NCBI GenBank assembly: GCA_032209605.1
Contig: JASFXZ010000005.1
Location: forward strand, 28,322,905 to 28,386,904
Origin: Mactromeris polynyma
Taxonomy: Eukaryota > Mollusca > Bivalvia > Venerida > Mactridae
Length of the DNA: 64,000 nucleotides
Direction: 5' to 3'
Below are positions 1 through 12,325 of this stretch, piece after piece. The first letter of the stretch is position 1. The number at the start of each line of letters is the position of its first letter. The notes below the pieces were generated by a model. The model was not told the origin of the DNA. It searched no databases and saw only the letters and a program-made list of their open reading frames with translations. A program made the translations under genes and the position numbers.

Positions 1-70
1 TGAATCGTATTCTGAGGAAAACGCTTTTTAACCCAAAATATTTAGTACCTGATTCATACGACTGTCCTTC
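1..70 (-). repeat. duplicated intron start of the host gene, with possible short exon
   Basis: Positions 1-50 repeat 3723-3770 almost exactly on the minus strand (donor gtactaaatattttgg and about 40 bp behind it). In both copies this follows a sequence ending in G, so exon and intron start appear to have been duplicated together. A 21-bp stretch at 50-70 ending at this donor is open in the phase expected (1 to 1), but its acceptor side is replaced by the poly-A run at 83-107. Confidence 0.45.
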
Positions 71-77
71 TTGTGTT

Positions 78-82
<5 letters not shown>

Positions 83-107
<25 letters not shown>
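83..107 (-). repeat. poly-T run, probable retroposon tail
   Basis: A run of T of about 25 bases, in the orientation of a minus-strand poly-A tail. It lies 30-50 bp from a sequence (1-50) that repeats the intron start at 3723-3769. It could be the tail of a second, very short retroinsertion. No matching target-site duplication was resolved. Confidence 0.5.
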
Positions 108-108
<1 letters not shown>

Positions 109-184
109 TAGGGTAATGAATTTATTTAGATTATGTATTGTTTTATAATCTATATACTCCTTTGCAGTGTTTAAAAGTGGTTAG

Positions 185-490
185 GTATAGGTTAACTCAA
201 AAAGCATGTTTACGTATATCAAAACAAAGTGAATCAAAACTAGAAATAAAATAGTGTTATGCCTATTGAAATAACTGTTATGCTCGAAATGTAGTGTTTT
301 GATGTTGTAATAATCGATTATAGTCTTCCTCGCATTATTGAATATTTACAAACATACATCGGATTAGTCAACATAGAAAATGTAACATATTAACCAAAGT
401 AAATGTAATGGGAAACCGACAAAACATGAAGTATATGTGGCGTAATGAATAGAGCGCATATGGCACATTAGGACAAACAAATATGTACAT
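185..490. repeat. dispersed repeat, second copy at 15860-16160
   Basis: From 'aaagcatgtttacgtatatc' onward the sequence aligns with 15865-16160 at moderate identity, including 'tatcaaaacaaag', 'atatttacaaa' and 'gtaatgaa(t/c)agagcgc'. No coding capacity or terminal structure was seen. It is an old interspersed repeat of unknown class. Confidence 0.55.
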
Positions 491-693
491 ATATACAAAC
501 ATATATCTATGAGACGGAGAAGGAACACAATAACGCATTTTCAAACATATAAGGTTACAGTTGAAGAACAAACTGAAATGACTATGTAATACATTATACA
601 TGTGATAAAGAACAAACATGTGTATGCAATGATAATACACGTAAATACGCGTATATACATTAATAAAGTAAACAACATGTTATCAATCATTAC

Positions 694-731
<38 letters not shown>

Positions 732-952
732 AACTTTTATTTTTCAAGTATTTTACAAAGCAGTGAACATACATAATTACATGATACAATTGTACATAGC
801 AAAGTTGTCAGTTATCTTATAATTGTATAATGTACAGAAAAGAATATACAGCGTGTGTGAGTAGAAAATAGAAAAATAAAAAAATAAAAAATTGAGCTTT
901 TAAAATTTTGATCGTCCATTCTGCCAAAAAAACAAAAATCATGCATGATATT

Positions 953-1700
953 TTAAGTAAGTGGTATGAGAAAATTCCATCTCAGGATAAAATTATCAAG
1001 TTTGTTTTGCATAGTTGCTATCATTTTTTCAATCTCGATGCGCCTGTAAAGATATAGTTTAAAAGAGTCGATTTCCGGTATTTTTTTAGTGTATTTGCAT
1101 TTATGGACGTAGTATTTTGCTAATATTAAAATGTAGTTTATAACGTTTTTATTTTCATCTTTACTTGGGTTTTCAAGTCCAAAAGACACTTCCATATAAT
1201 TAAGGTTGCCTACTTGTAATCCTTTATTTGTGAGAAATATTTTAATTCCGGTCCAAAACTGTTGAGTAATGTTGCATTCCCAGAACAAGTGTTTTTGAGA
1301 TTCTATGTTCATAGAACAAAAATCACATAATCTTGTATTGGTAAGGTTACATCTGTAAAGGTAGCAGTTATTTGGAATTATTTTCATTAAATATTTATAT
1401 TGAAATTCTCGTAGTTTTGTATCAACAGTACATTTAACAGGGATAGTGAAAATATGTTTCCAATTTATTTCATTTTCTGCGAGTTCTTTGTTCCATTTTT
1501 CAGTTTGCTTGTTCTTTATTTGTTTAGATTTTAGCTGTAAATCATATATAACTTTATTCGGTTTCATTTTGTTTTTAATTTCATCAATAAGATGTTTGGT
1601 TTCAGGAATATTATTTTGATCTTCCCATAGTTGAGTGTTCCATTGTCTGTTAATTGCTGCTTTCAGAGTTAAATATTTTATCGCCCTTGTGGATACCATA
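953..1700 (-). pseudogene. LINE C-terminal domain with zinc knuckle, frameshifted
   Basis: It continues the LINE protein after a frameshift, from about 'IKYLTLKAAINRQW' to the stop at 953. It holds the 'YKYLMKIIPNN' block and then C-x2-C, HLFWEC and 'TQQFW', the zf-RVT-like motif of L1-clade elements. About 230 bp of 3' UTR follow before the poly-A at 701-726. Confidence 0.85.
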
Positions 1701-2741
1701 TTTCTGATGCATCTGTTCAAATGTAAGGAATTGTTTAGTTTGGGAGTCACAAATGTGTTCTATGTATATAATATTTTTTTCTATCCACGGTTTATAGAGA
1801 AACATATTGCCATTTGTTTGTTTTAAATTTGAGTTATTCCATATTATTTCTTTTGATATGTTTTGTGTAGATTGTGTAAAGTTGATTGTTGACCATGATG
1901 CTAGTATCTCTTTAAGAAACTTGAACTTGATATTTAATTTTTCAACATCGGCGAAGCAAGTATTATATTTAAATATGTTTTCCCCATATATTTCAAGCTC
2001 TTTGTTATAGATGATATTCCATTTCGCATCATTTTTGTCTACTATTCTCTTTACCCAGCTAGCTTTAATTGATGTTAAAAAAGAATCAATATCTAACATT
2101 TTTAGGCCTGCATTTTCGTATGTTTGAATAATTGTATTTCTCGATATTTTATCTGGCTTAGAGTCCCAAAGAAAGTCAAACATTGCATTTTTTATTGTTT
2201 TTATTCTCATTTCATCAGGAGTTATTAAAACGGTCAGTGGGTATACTAGTTTTGGGAGTGCAAACGACTTGATAACTGTAATATTTCCAATAATAGATAG
2301 TTTCCATCTTTTCCATTTATATAGTGTATGTTGGAAGGCATCTATTGTTGGGTCTAAGTTAAGTTTTAGTATTTTGGAAGTGTCATTTGAGAAGTGAATT
2401 CCAAGAGTGGATGCTTCATTTGAAGTCCAATTAAATTTCTTTGATTTACAAAATTTGATATCTGTATGGCGCAATGATCCTATTCTTAAAACATTACATT
2501 TTGATGCGTTTAATTTAAGACCTGAAGTTTGATTAAATGTATCAAAGCTTTTTATTAGATTCAAAAAGGAGCTTTCGGAGGCATCCAGGAAGAAACTTGC
2601 ATCATCTGCAAAAAGTGTTTGTTTAACTTCGGTATTATTAATGTTTAGCCCTTTGATGTTTTGATTATTGTTTATATAGATTGAAAGAATTTCTATACAT
2701 ACAACAAAAAGGTATGGTGAAAGAGGACAACCTTGTCTCAC
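1650..2741 (-). pseudogene. LINE reverse transcriptase, palm/thumb segment with FADD box
   Basis: About 360 codons in the same frame as the segment above. Near the start are 'RQGCPLSPYLFVVC' and then the catalytic 'LFADDASFF'. The remainder matches the L1 thumb and connection region (for example 'WKRWKLSIIGNITVIKSFAL' and 'FDFLWDSKPDKI'). The frame closes at 1650, where it overlaps the next ORF in another frame, consistent with a single indel near 1660-1700. Confidence 0.88.
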
Positions 2742-2822
2742 TCCTTTTTTTATCTGTTAGAATTTTGTGAAGTGTCCATTATTAGAAATACAACTTTTTG
2801 CGTCCCTGTAGAAAAGTTTAAT

Positions 2823-3343
2823 CTACGTTATAAAAGATTTGCCAAAGTTAAAATATTCTAAACATTTAAACAGAAAAGAATGGTCTACACTATCAAATGC
2901 TTTTTGAAAGTCTGAGAAAAATATCATACCTTCTTCGTTATTTTCATTTACAGTTTCAATAACGTCATTTAATAACCGTACGTTTTCACCAATATAGCGT
3001 CCTTTGATGAAGCCAGTTTGATCATTGTTGATTATTTGATTTAAGACTTTTTTCATTCTATTTGCTATAGTTTGTGACGCAATTTTATAATCAATATTTA
3101 AGAGGGATATTGGTCGCCAATTGTTTAAATCGGTTAGTATTTTGTCTTTTTTTGGTAGTTGAGTAATTATACTTTGCTTTTGTAGTTCAGTTAAGTTGTC
3201 GTTTTCTAAGGAGTAGTTAAAAGAATTAATTAAGTATTTTTTAATATCACTCAAGAAAATTTTGTAAAATTCAGCCGTAAGACCATCAGACCCCGGGCTT
3301 TTCATATTCTGTATTTCTTTAAGAGCTAAACCACATTTCACTT
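2823..3343 (-). pseudogene. LINE reverse transcriptase, N-terminal RT segment
   Basis: About 170 codons covering RT motifs from 'MKSPGSDGLTAEFYK' to 'FQKAFDSVDHSFLFKCLEYF'. It ends at an in-frame stop (2823-2825). The same frame continues below to 'KKGVRQGCPLSPYLF' after a second stop near 2760, so this is one RT gene broken by nonsense changes, not two genes. The family copies the element's RNA by target-primed reverse transcription. Confidence 0.88.
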
Positions 3344-3347
3344 TTAC

Positions 3348-3887
3348 CATCTGAAATCTCCTCTTTCCAGCGGCGACGTTTGGCAGATTTCTTTTCGGTT
3401 GGAATACTTAGCTTATTCTTCTTTTTTGGATACTGCTCAGAAGGTCCAGGCTCAAATTCTTCATCATCTGGGTATGATTCTAGACCATCACCTGAAGCAC
3501 GATATAGGACAGACATGAAAAGATATGAGCATATTTCTGTATCACCATAACTGCTCTGATAATATTTCCACATTAAATGATGTGACATTTACTACTTTTC
3601 AACTGGATGCAAATATGATTTGGAATAAGACTGACTTGCTATAAACAAAATTCAACAGTGCTATTTGAACTCAACTGGAAAAGACGTTTGCCACATTTTG
3701 AGTCAATGTTTTGAATGTTACTGAATCGTATTCTGATGAAAACGCTTTTTACCCCAAAATATTTAGTACCTTCTAGTGTTGCACGTTTAGTCTCCGAAAT
3801 CTCCCCGTCACTGCAGAGACGTTTATTAGAGTTTCGCTCATTCTCCTTTCTTGGATACTGCTCAGAAGTTTCATCATCATCATCATT
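3348..3887 (-). CDS. two exons of an unrecognised minus-strand host gene
   Basis: Exon 1 is 3770-3887: acceptor tttcag, donor gtacta, phase 0 in and 1 out. Exon 2 is 3348-3491: acceptor cttcag, donor gtaaaa, phase 1 in and 1 out. The phases agree across the intron. Both exons encode acidic then basic low-complexity sequence, and the second resembles the first: 'SEQYPRKENERNSNKRLCSD' and 'SEQYPKKKNKLSIPTEKKSA'. Exon 2 ends in a basic 'KRRRWKEEISDG' segment that could be nuclear. I do not recognise the family. The 5' start and the rest lie elsewhere. The next exon may lie at about 50-70, where the same intron-start sequence recurs. The LINE at 697-3343 sits immediately behind the exon 2 donor. 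Confidence 0.5.
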
Positions 3888-3899
3888 CTGAAATATGTT

Positions 3900-6800
3900 A
3901 TAGTGAGCATATTTTATCACATGTTAATTGAGCTATATATGTTACTTCAATTTCATCTAAAACATTCCAGGTTTATTCGGTGTAAGATATGTACATACTT
4001 GGTTGCTGTATACTCTTAAAGATCTTTTTTTGTGAATTGATAATCCTAATTTCTTATTGTTAATCATATATCTTTAAATTATGAATCATAATGATAATAA
4101 ATTGAAAGTCATTCTGACTGAGGTTTGTTTTTATTTTAGTGCAATCCAACTACCGATTAAAACATTTTTAGAAAAAGATGTATATGTTGTACTATAATTT
4201 GTTTTAAATTTTACCGTTTTCTTGTTTCCGGTTGCCATCGAAATAAGGTTAACTTAAGCTGGAACAAAATATCAACATGGAGGGTAACCAAACTGTCAAC
4301 AAGAACAATCTGAAAGGTGAAATAACCAACACAAAATATGGAAAATTAATGGATGCAATAAAAATAAAACCTAACTACAATAAACTAAGAACAACTGTAC
4401 ATAAGAATATTAGCTGGATAGAATTGATTGCAAAGCAATCTTATAACTGAAAAAAAACTTGCATTCGAAACCTCCAATGAATAATCATATGTTGCCTGAT
4501 TGTTTTATCTATAATTTATCAATGCTCACACTTTTGGTCGAACACAATAAATACATATCCTTGCACTTACTGAAAGATTGCTACCATTTTTTTCTTTTGA
4601 CTGATTGTTTTTAATTTTTGCCTATGTTATAGGAAATCTTATGCTGAATACATGCTGAAAAATGGTGGTCACAGGATCACTTTTTGAGAAATATAGACTT
4701 GAACACATTCCCTTTTGCATTAACATTCCAAACAACTTGATTTGTGCTTGATTTAACAGAAAATATGTTATTTGTAAATAAAATAACAGAAATAGTAGAA
4801 TCATAGATTTTATAATATAACAGCCATGTCAATGAAAACAAGAAAAATGGGGATTACCCGATTACCTTTTGAAAAATTAGGAGTTGAAAATACCAACTGT
4901 TGCCAGGAATTTCACTTTAATTTGAGCAGTGTCCTAATTACATTCGATTTCTGAAATTGTAACAAAAACACTAAATGAGATAGGTCTGTAAGTTTAAGGT
5001 ATTTCTTTTTAGCCATTGCATCAAACGTTTACACCAAATGTTCAACAAAAAAATTTGTTTCAAATGTTCATGATTTCAAGCCGAACATACTGATGACTAA
5101 ATATTGTTTATCTGAATCAGCAATTAAATTGCATGTCACTTTACAAAATGTTATTTCATATTCGGCGTAGTTTCATACAAGTGTGTGACTTGCCAGTTGA
5201 AACCTTATTGACAATGCCACATTCACATTCTATGAAAAATATAGATCTCAATCCACGCCTATTTTCATGAACAATATTTGACAGATTCAACGTATTTTTT
5301 TAGTCAATACAGATCATTTGCTTTGCAAAGTGGTCAAGTTCAATAAACCTACGTCCTGACACATATGTATTGTCACGAAGATGAAACATTGACAGGAGTG
5401 GGTGGGGTAAAGTCAGTTTCGTGATTTGTCAATGTTGCTGTATGTTTTGGTTGTAAGTTTCTTTGATTTTATAAGGTTTATTTCAACCTAGAAACACGTT
5501 CAGCTTTACTTTTCTTCACGAAACAACCCTTCAAACGAGCCTGGGTCGACACCTTTCGTCTTTTAACACATTGTATACACGAATGTCCGAATAATAATGC
5601 GAATATTCAAAATAAGTGCTAGTACCCTCTTGATGAAGAGTCGCAATTGCGCAAAACATTGCTAAGAAAACTACAGAAAACGTCTTTAAAGGAAGTATTG
5701 AGATCTAAATTGTTCATGTCAAATACATTGATTGTTTACAAGTGATGAACTATTATATATTTATTTAACGTATATTCTTAAAATTCTGATTTACACATTC
5801 GTATTCTTCATGATTAAACAATGTTGACACTTGGAAACATACATAGTCAATTGTTAAACATAAAATAGCGACTGAAAGTTGGTCCCTTAATACATTAGGT
5901 ATGCAATTTGTATCGTAACGATAGTTCGCGTGTCTGCCGGTCATTTCCGGTACAATACACATAACCGATGCCTGTCGGAACATTTTTGACATTTAATTTG
6001 CGATAGTTCTGCCTATGCTTCTATTGCGAACCAGCGCCTTTATTTAGTTAACTCTGTCGGTTTATAAGTTACAGAAAGAAAGAAACAGAAACGAGTTTCG
6101 ATTCTTTTATATACTTGCTAGGAGGACCATGTAAAGCCTGTATCAATCACTTGAATACTTCAACAACGAAGCAGTAAATTTAATGTTTTTAACTTAAATC
6201 TGAGGACACTAACAAAACTAATTTATTAAATCAATCAAATGTCAAATTGTCTCATGAAATATTTGAAGAACATGTACATTGAAACTTTGACATCAGTTTT
6301 CAGCGCAGCTGTATTGTCTTCGCTTTTTTTGCGGCGCGAAAGCCAATCAAATATGATTTCCATGTCGAAGCAAATTTTGGACTGCCGAACTTCGTTTGGA
6401 AATTGGACGCTGATTTAATTACATCTGTATGTTCTACGCTGGACTGGGAATGATACGCTCCAACACAGCGCTTTGATTCCACTACCGTTACATTCACACG
6501 CTGCTGTATTACCCAGTACATTTTGATATTTGACCTTTTTAACCTTTCTGATATAACCATGGATTTAGTCACAGTAACGAAATCACCGTTCGTTCATAAT
6601 ACTAAATGGCATTGGTCGACACGATCATGTGACTACTGAGTTTTATAATAGATGGGTGTTTTACAGACTGAGTGTTATAACCAATCAAATGTGTACTCAA
6701 TGTTTAGCCTTTCGTGTCCAGGGAAATTTTGACGATCTAGGTAATCTTTTGTAGCAAGGAGCTCATCGGATGAGTCATCCCAAGTATTACATTCTGAACC

Positions 6801-7945
6801 GCCAAAGGCTACATACTCCTGAAGAAGGTAGTCGTTGTTTAACAAAGGAATAGCGGTAAGCATTTGCGATATCAGCTGGAAACGTATTTGAACTGACATC
6901 ACCGACGCATTAGAAAGAGCCCACTTGTTATTTAAATATTGCAATTACAGACTAAAGTGTATATATCAACACGGACTATGATACTTTCTCTATATATGTC
7001 CGTGATATCAATATACCGCAGTCGCATGAATCATCATATGATTTGGATTATTTACGTATCAGGCGTTTATCACAGGTGAATGCTTATGAAATGCAGGAAT
7101 ATTACGATAGTACAAGAAAGTGTACGAGATACGTATTCAAGAAAATGGTGACTCATTTAATATATCCAAAGACCAATAAATTGATTATACGTATACTGAA
7201 ATCATCTAAAGTACGATTTAATGAAACTGTTCTAAAATACTTTTTTGTTTTATTGTCATCCTGTCTGTAGGTCGATCGATTGGTTTTTCTACAACATATA
7301 TAGTTTGTGTGGCTAACTACTTCTTCAGTTTTCAAGGGATTGCAATGCAATTTGAAAATACAAGTACCATGATACATGATTTGTAGATGTGGAAAACATA
7401 AATTGGCTGTGCATCCATCAAAATGTTTAAGAATTCTGTCCCTTTAGAACACATGTAATAACATTATAGTTTATGTTGCAAAATACTTTAGTTTTCAATG
7501 GATTGAATTGAAACATGGCATATAATCAACATTGAGGTACTGTTTACTTCTTCTCCATCCATCCTTCTGACTGTCTATATCAATTCTTTGTATAACATCT
7601 TGTGTGATTAACTCCTGTAATATTTAACATACTGACATAACACGAAGCCAACGCAACGGAACGCTACTCATCGCTGCACAACATTGTGTCGGAAAATCAA
7701 AAACGACAAGTTTCTTTGAAACACGGTTAAATTTCGCGATTTAGAAGATGACATGTTCCATAAAAGTATATATTTTCTGAAAGATTATTTTTTCCGGTAT
7801 AATACAGCTCGATATATTATTATTTGGAGCTCTGGTACTTGGAACAAAACGACAACACCCAGTTGCGAAATTCTCCGTGTTATTCCCCTTGTATATATAT
7901 TACAGTAAAGACGAACACAAAATGAAAGTAGATATTGGTACAGAC
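3900..7945. other. 4-kb stretch without a recognised gene
   Basis: AT-rich sequence with only short ORFs. Two minus-strand ORFs (6300-6572 and 6675-6944, about 90 codons each) have a less biased composition than their surroundings, but neither shows a recognised domain or convincing splice context. I see no RNA gene or tandem repeat here. Confidence 0.4.
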
Positions 7946-7949
7946 CCTA

Positions 7950-8352
7950 AGGGCAAGTTTTCTACTTAGGGCATGTTTTCTACATAGGGCAAGTTTTCTA
8001 CATATGACAAGTTTTCTACATAGGGCAAGTGTTCTACATAGGGCAAGGATTCACCAAGGGGAAGGATTTCCCAAAGGGCAAGTTTTCTACATAGGGCAAG
8101 GTTTCTACATAGGGCAAGTTTTCTACATAGGGCCAGATTTCTACATAGGGCAAGTTTTCTACATAGGGCAAAATTTCTACATAGGGCAAGTTTTATACAT
8201 AGGACAAGGATTCACCAAGGGGAAGGATTTCCCAAAGGGCAAGTTTTCTACATAGGGCAAGGTTTCTACATAGGGCAAGTTTTCTACATAGGACAAGTTG
8301 TTTACATTGTACATAGGGCAAGGAATCTCCAAAGGACAAGGATTCTCCACGA
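7950..8352. repeat. 18-bp minisatellite with a higher-order period near 161 bp
   Basis: About 20 units of 'ctacatagggcaagtttt' and variants. A distinctive variant block ('ggattcaccaaggggaagg', then 'atttcccaaagggcaag') occurs at 8047 and again at 8208, so nine-unit blocks were duplicated together. Because 18 is a multiple of three, one frame on each strand stays open (7935-8255 plus, 8177-8380 minus). These are repeat artefacts, not genes. Confidence 0.93.
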
Positions 8353-8704
8353 TCTTGTTTATCTCATTAATAACTGACAAAACTGATAGAAGAACCGCTT
8401 GTTAAAAAAACAAGAGTTTGTTTTTAATTTTATGATGACTTAATCGTCTTTTTTTGACAAAGGCTGAGAAATGCATTATTCGTGTATTATTTGATAATGC
8501 ATACTTTCTGATATACAGTATAATTTTCATGTTAGTATGATATAACTTTAATCAGTATTTAAACTTATCTGCCAATGTAACCTTTAGATAAATATGTTTT
8601 TTATGAGTTACAAATAGATTTTTCACATGTTGACTCGCTATGATGTTTATGGCCTAATGTAAATCCCTATTGCTAATAATCACAGAATAATGTCACGACT
8701 TATC

Positions 8705-9110
8705 TCCTATTCTATAGTATGTTTACACTACAAGGAAAGAGAGATTAAGTATTTACAGGCAACACCACATACACAAGACAATGCCTCCCCACACATACCC
8801 CAAAACTATACAAAATATAAGGCAATGAGCGGTGCGGTGCAAGGGTCTTGTCGACCATAAAGAGCAACTAAAGAGAAATTAAGGGAATAACAAGTTGGGA
8901 GTTAATGAATGAAAAACATCACGGAACAAGTCAATAAAGTCAGTAATAATAGGCCGTAAGCGGATAAGAGAATAAATCATGAACATTATATCTGCACATG
9001 TGGAAAGAGGAACTTAACATACATATAAAAGTTTAAATATAAAGAATAACCACACAATGATTCATAGGTTTGGAACTGTTAGACAAATACTGGGCGTATA
9101 AATGTAGGAG
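8705..9110 (+). repeat. dispersed repeat family R1, copy
   Basis: One of at least seven copies of a roughly 400-bp non-coding repeat. Shared landmarks in order are 'ccacatacacaagaca', 'gcctcccca(c)', a 'gtcgaccataaa' block, 'acaagtcaa', 'ggccg', a 'gcacatg' block, and 'ttggaactg' before 'ctgggcg'. Ends are not sharply defined and no inverted repeats are obvious. Class unknown; a non-autonomous DNA element or Helitron-like element is possible. Confidence 0.65.
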
Positions 9111-9799
9111 TCTAATAATAACGCTTTTAACACGCGACCGAATTCGCATTTAGCATAGACATGTTTCTATTAATTACATCATCGAATTCTAACCATAAAT
9201 AATTTAAACTTTCAAATCACACCTACTTTATGTGAGTCTGTCAAGAATTGGTGAAGTCCGCCTAAGAAATGTATCAACATGCGCACTTGTCAAAAACTAT
9301 GTACCACTACTGGGTCCAGGTTCAACATAAAACGTATTGCCTATTAAAACTCGTATTGTGGGTCCGTTTGTTTTTGATCAACCAATGAGAACCCCTGCAA
9401 TTGACGAAATGCTATATATATTTCAATTATCATGCTGGGAAACACAAAAGCTGATACAGTGTATACATTATATCTATTAATAAGTTTGCTTGTATCATTC
9501 AAAGTCCACATGATAACACTGCGTGACATTGTTTGAAAAACCCAACAGTATTACGCACGTCGATTTGCTTGAACACCAGATATGTTTTGGTCCGAATTTT
9601 CGATTGTTATTGTCTGATAGATGTAAATGTACCCCGACCTACATATATCAAATAACATACTACAAACAGCTCAAAATGGACAATATACACTGTGTATGTA
9701 TATGATGTTAATAGCAAACTTTCGAAATTGTTACCATGCTGATGATTAATCCATTTTAATTGTTTCTATTAATATAATTACGTTATATACGGCGGTCAT
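9111..9799. other. non-coding, nothing recognised
   Basis: AT-rich sequence with two ORFs of about 60 codons in opposite strands; neither has a recognised motif. Confidence 0.4.
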
Positions 9800-9985
9800 T
9801 TTCCTGAAATTAATTAAAAACCAGAACTTTCCCTTCCGCGAGCAGATGACAGTTTCCCACACATAAATCGGACGTGGAGGACAAATGACATGAACGGTCC
9901 ACTCCGAAAATCAAACTCGGATTTCCAAGCCGACAGGTTAGCTCTCGAACTTAGTTAACCAGTCCGGACCCACATTGTCACTACG
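9800..9985 (-). mobile_element. tRNA-derived SINE, family B
   Basis: On the minus strand a degraded tRNA-like head ('ggactggttaactaagttcg') is followed by the body landmarks 'gttcatgtcatttgtcc', 'actgtcatctgctcgcgga' and 'agttctggtttttaatta'. The same landmarks occur in the better copies at 52637 and 57738 (gtcagctgcttg, then actggttgt). Old, diverged copy. Confidence 0.5.
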
Positions 9986-10659
9986 GAAAATCATTACATG
10001 ATAGATGTTCTTGCTATGAGAAAGGGACACATTTAAAGAAGTGTATAGTCTATATTTTATTTTGGCAAGATCGTAAATTTGTTTAAGGAAAGGTGTTTGA
10101 ATACATACGGAACGTTTCGTATAACAGATAGCAGAGGATTTCGTAGGTTCCGTACGCTAATCTGCATTTGAGACAAACGATTCATAATAACTGCTATTTT
10201 TATATATAATGGTATACATCATTTTAACGTTTAACTTAACTATTATAATAACATGATATATTTAATTGTTTTATAAAAAATCTGATTGAATTATTTTCTG
10301 TTTGTTCTTTTAATCATTTTTCCGGTTTCTACGTTTCTAACCCGTATCGGTTTACTTTATTGCAGTCATGTCAAACATCTCAAATACTTTCATGTACAGT
10401 TATCAAGTCCGGTTTTATGTTATTTCAGAGAAATGTAAAAGTATGTAGCTTTTATTGTAACTATCTAGGTCACGTTTGTGAAAAATTGATTACACCCTTT
10501 GTCATAAATATATTACGCAATTTTATGTGTTATCACATAAATATTTGAACAGATAACTGGTCATTATCTTAAAAAAACTAGACTTCCAATTACTGACATG
10601 TTATTGTCGCAATTTTATGTCGCATCAAAACAAAACAATGTAAGTTATGTTTATCAATG

Positions 10660-11000
10660 ATGAGTTAATCTGAAAATGTGCCGTTCATATTCCTTCCTCC
10701 CCTTTTCGGACTATTATTACTGACTTTCTTGACTTGTTCCGTGATATATTCCATCCATCCCCCTTTGTTGTCCCCTAAATTCCCCTTAGTTGTTATTCAT
10801 GGTAGGAAAGACCACTCCTTGCCCCAAAATTCCCATACATGTTTACCCTTCCACCTTCTCAGTCGCTTATATTTAATAGACGGTTGTGTTCCCAGGTGTC
10901 TGTGTGCAGTGGCATTGTCTTGTGCATGTGGCATTCACTGTAACAGTTTAGTCTCTATTTTATACGTAGCACTTTTAGCCATTGCATTATTGTTAAAAAG
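10660..11000 (-). repeat. dispersed repeat family R1, copy
   Basis: Reverse-orientation copy: 'cgttcatattccttcctccc', 'gacttgttccgtgatatatt', 'ttccccttagttgttattca', 'gtgtctgtgtgcagtggcat'. The plus-strand ORF 10678-11007 is read-through of the repeat. Confidence 0.65.
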
Positions 11001-12325
11001 CATATGAGCGAAGTCATATGTCTTCTTTGTCATATACCCATCTGAAAATCGACAATATAAACGCGCGAGTTCATGATGCGTGGAAAACCAATGAGTGATG
11101 AATTGGGATGCAAACAATATAACAATTGTTTCACCTTTCAAAGTCCAAGCTGACAGTATAACCGTATTGTTTATCCGGTCACCCAGCTATCTATAAAATT
11201 AGTATTACTTTAGCTTGTTCATCAATACACAAAATGACATCGATTTGTATACCTACAGTAATGAATAACAATCGGTAATGAATCTGTATTAGCTTGTTAT
11301 AAGCGTACACTGCATGCAGAACAGATTATCTGAATGGTTAAAACAGTTAAAATATTACAATAAGTCAAACATCGGAAACAAACGATGTATTAGTTTAGTA
11401 ATAGTCACATTTCAATCAAATTTCATCATCGACAAATTTATTTGCAGCAATGGTCACTTTGAATATAATTCAAACATTACCCAATGTGGCTTGTCCAGAT
11501 TTACTTTGAGCTCAAACTCACACTTACTAATCGTCACCAGTACTGTACTATTGGTGTTTCTTAAAATAATGTGTTTTAAAATATCCAATTTATTCAACCA
11601 TATGTGCACTGTACACATAATTAGTAATTGTACAATGATAAATTCCTTACAAAGTCATCGACCTCACAAACATCCGGATGCAATGGCGTTCCCACTTTCC
11701 ATTTCTGACAACACACGTTGACTTCATTGATTGTGCAATCAAGATATCAACCATTGTATATGTATACGAGAGATAGCGAGTGACATTGTCTATACGATAT
11801 AAACAAGAGCCTAGTCTATCGTAAAGTCAAGGCCACGAGGTTGTCTATCCGACTCAGACTACGTAAGCTTCATAGACCGTTGTATTGACGATAAAGACGG
11901 TTGAAATAGCGGTTGCTGATTTAATGAATTGCTGTGGGCGTGGTCTTACATAATGTATTGTTATTTTAATATACATGTAGCAATAAGGTAAATTGTGCGG
12001 CAGTACACTCTCTCAAGAATGACTATCATTTGAGCAACAACATATTTTCTACTGGATGGCTGGTTGACTTAGTGTTTTTCTTGTGCGTCAAATGCTACGG
12101 ATTCGAGCTAAGGAGGCTACATATCAACGTCGTTAACAATGGTACTGTGATTGCCATGACAACGACCAGTATAACAAGGGTAGTGTAAAATCTTTGTGGC
12201 CAAACGTGTCTGTGGTATATCATGCGGGAAAACATGTCTTTAGTAAATGATGATGTGATAGAAGTGTTTGATCATTATAGTAAGATCAAGTATACATACG
12301 TGTATTTGACACATTATCTATCGAT
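11001..12325. other. non-coding, nothing recognised
   Basis: No supported gene. The 135-codon plus ORF at 11314-11721 has random-looking composition and no motif. Confidence 0.35.

Larger units (their letters stand above)
697..3343 (-). mobile_element. L1-like (Tx1/L1 clade) non-LTR retrotransposon, 5'-truncated and broken
   Basis: Minus-strand LINE reading from about 3343 down to a poly-A tail, seen as a run of T at 701-726. It encodes reverse transcriptase from the N-terminal 'SPGSDGLTAEFYK' block through 'GFIKGRYIGENVRLLNDV', 'FSDFQKAFDSVDH', 'RQGCPLSPYLF' and the catalytic 'FADDASFF' box, followed by a C-terminal CDFC...HLFWEC zinc-knuckle (zf-RVT type). The order and wording fit the L1/Tx1 clade. 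The upstream endonuclease and ORF1 are absent, so the copy is 5'-truncated. Two in-frame stops lie near 2823 and 2760, and a frameshift near 1660-1700 separates the RT domain from the C-terminal domain, so the copy is inactive. A 7-bp match (plus-strand ttaccat) at 690-696 and 3344-3350 may be the target-site duplication. Confidence 0.9.

Noticed and set aside
6300..6944. Two-exon minus-strand gene from the 90-codon ORFs
   Set aside because: No recognised domain and no phase-consistent splice pair; noted only as a gap entry.
7935..8380. 106-codon plus ORF and 67-codon minus ORF with repeated 'FYIGQ'-like units
   Set aside because: Products of the 18-bp repeat, whose length is a multiple of three.
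11314..11721. 135-codon plus ORF
   Set aside because: No motif, no splice context, composition like translated AT-rich noise.
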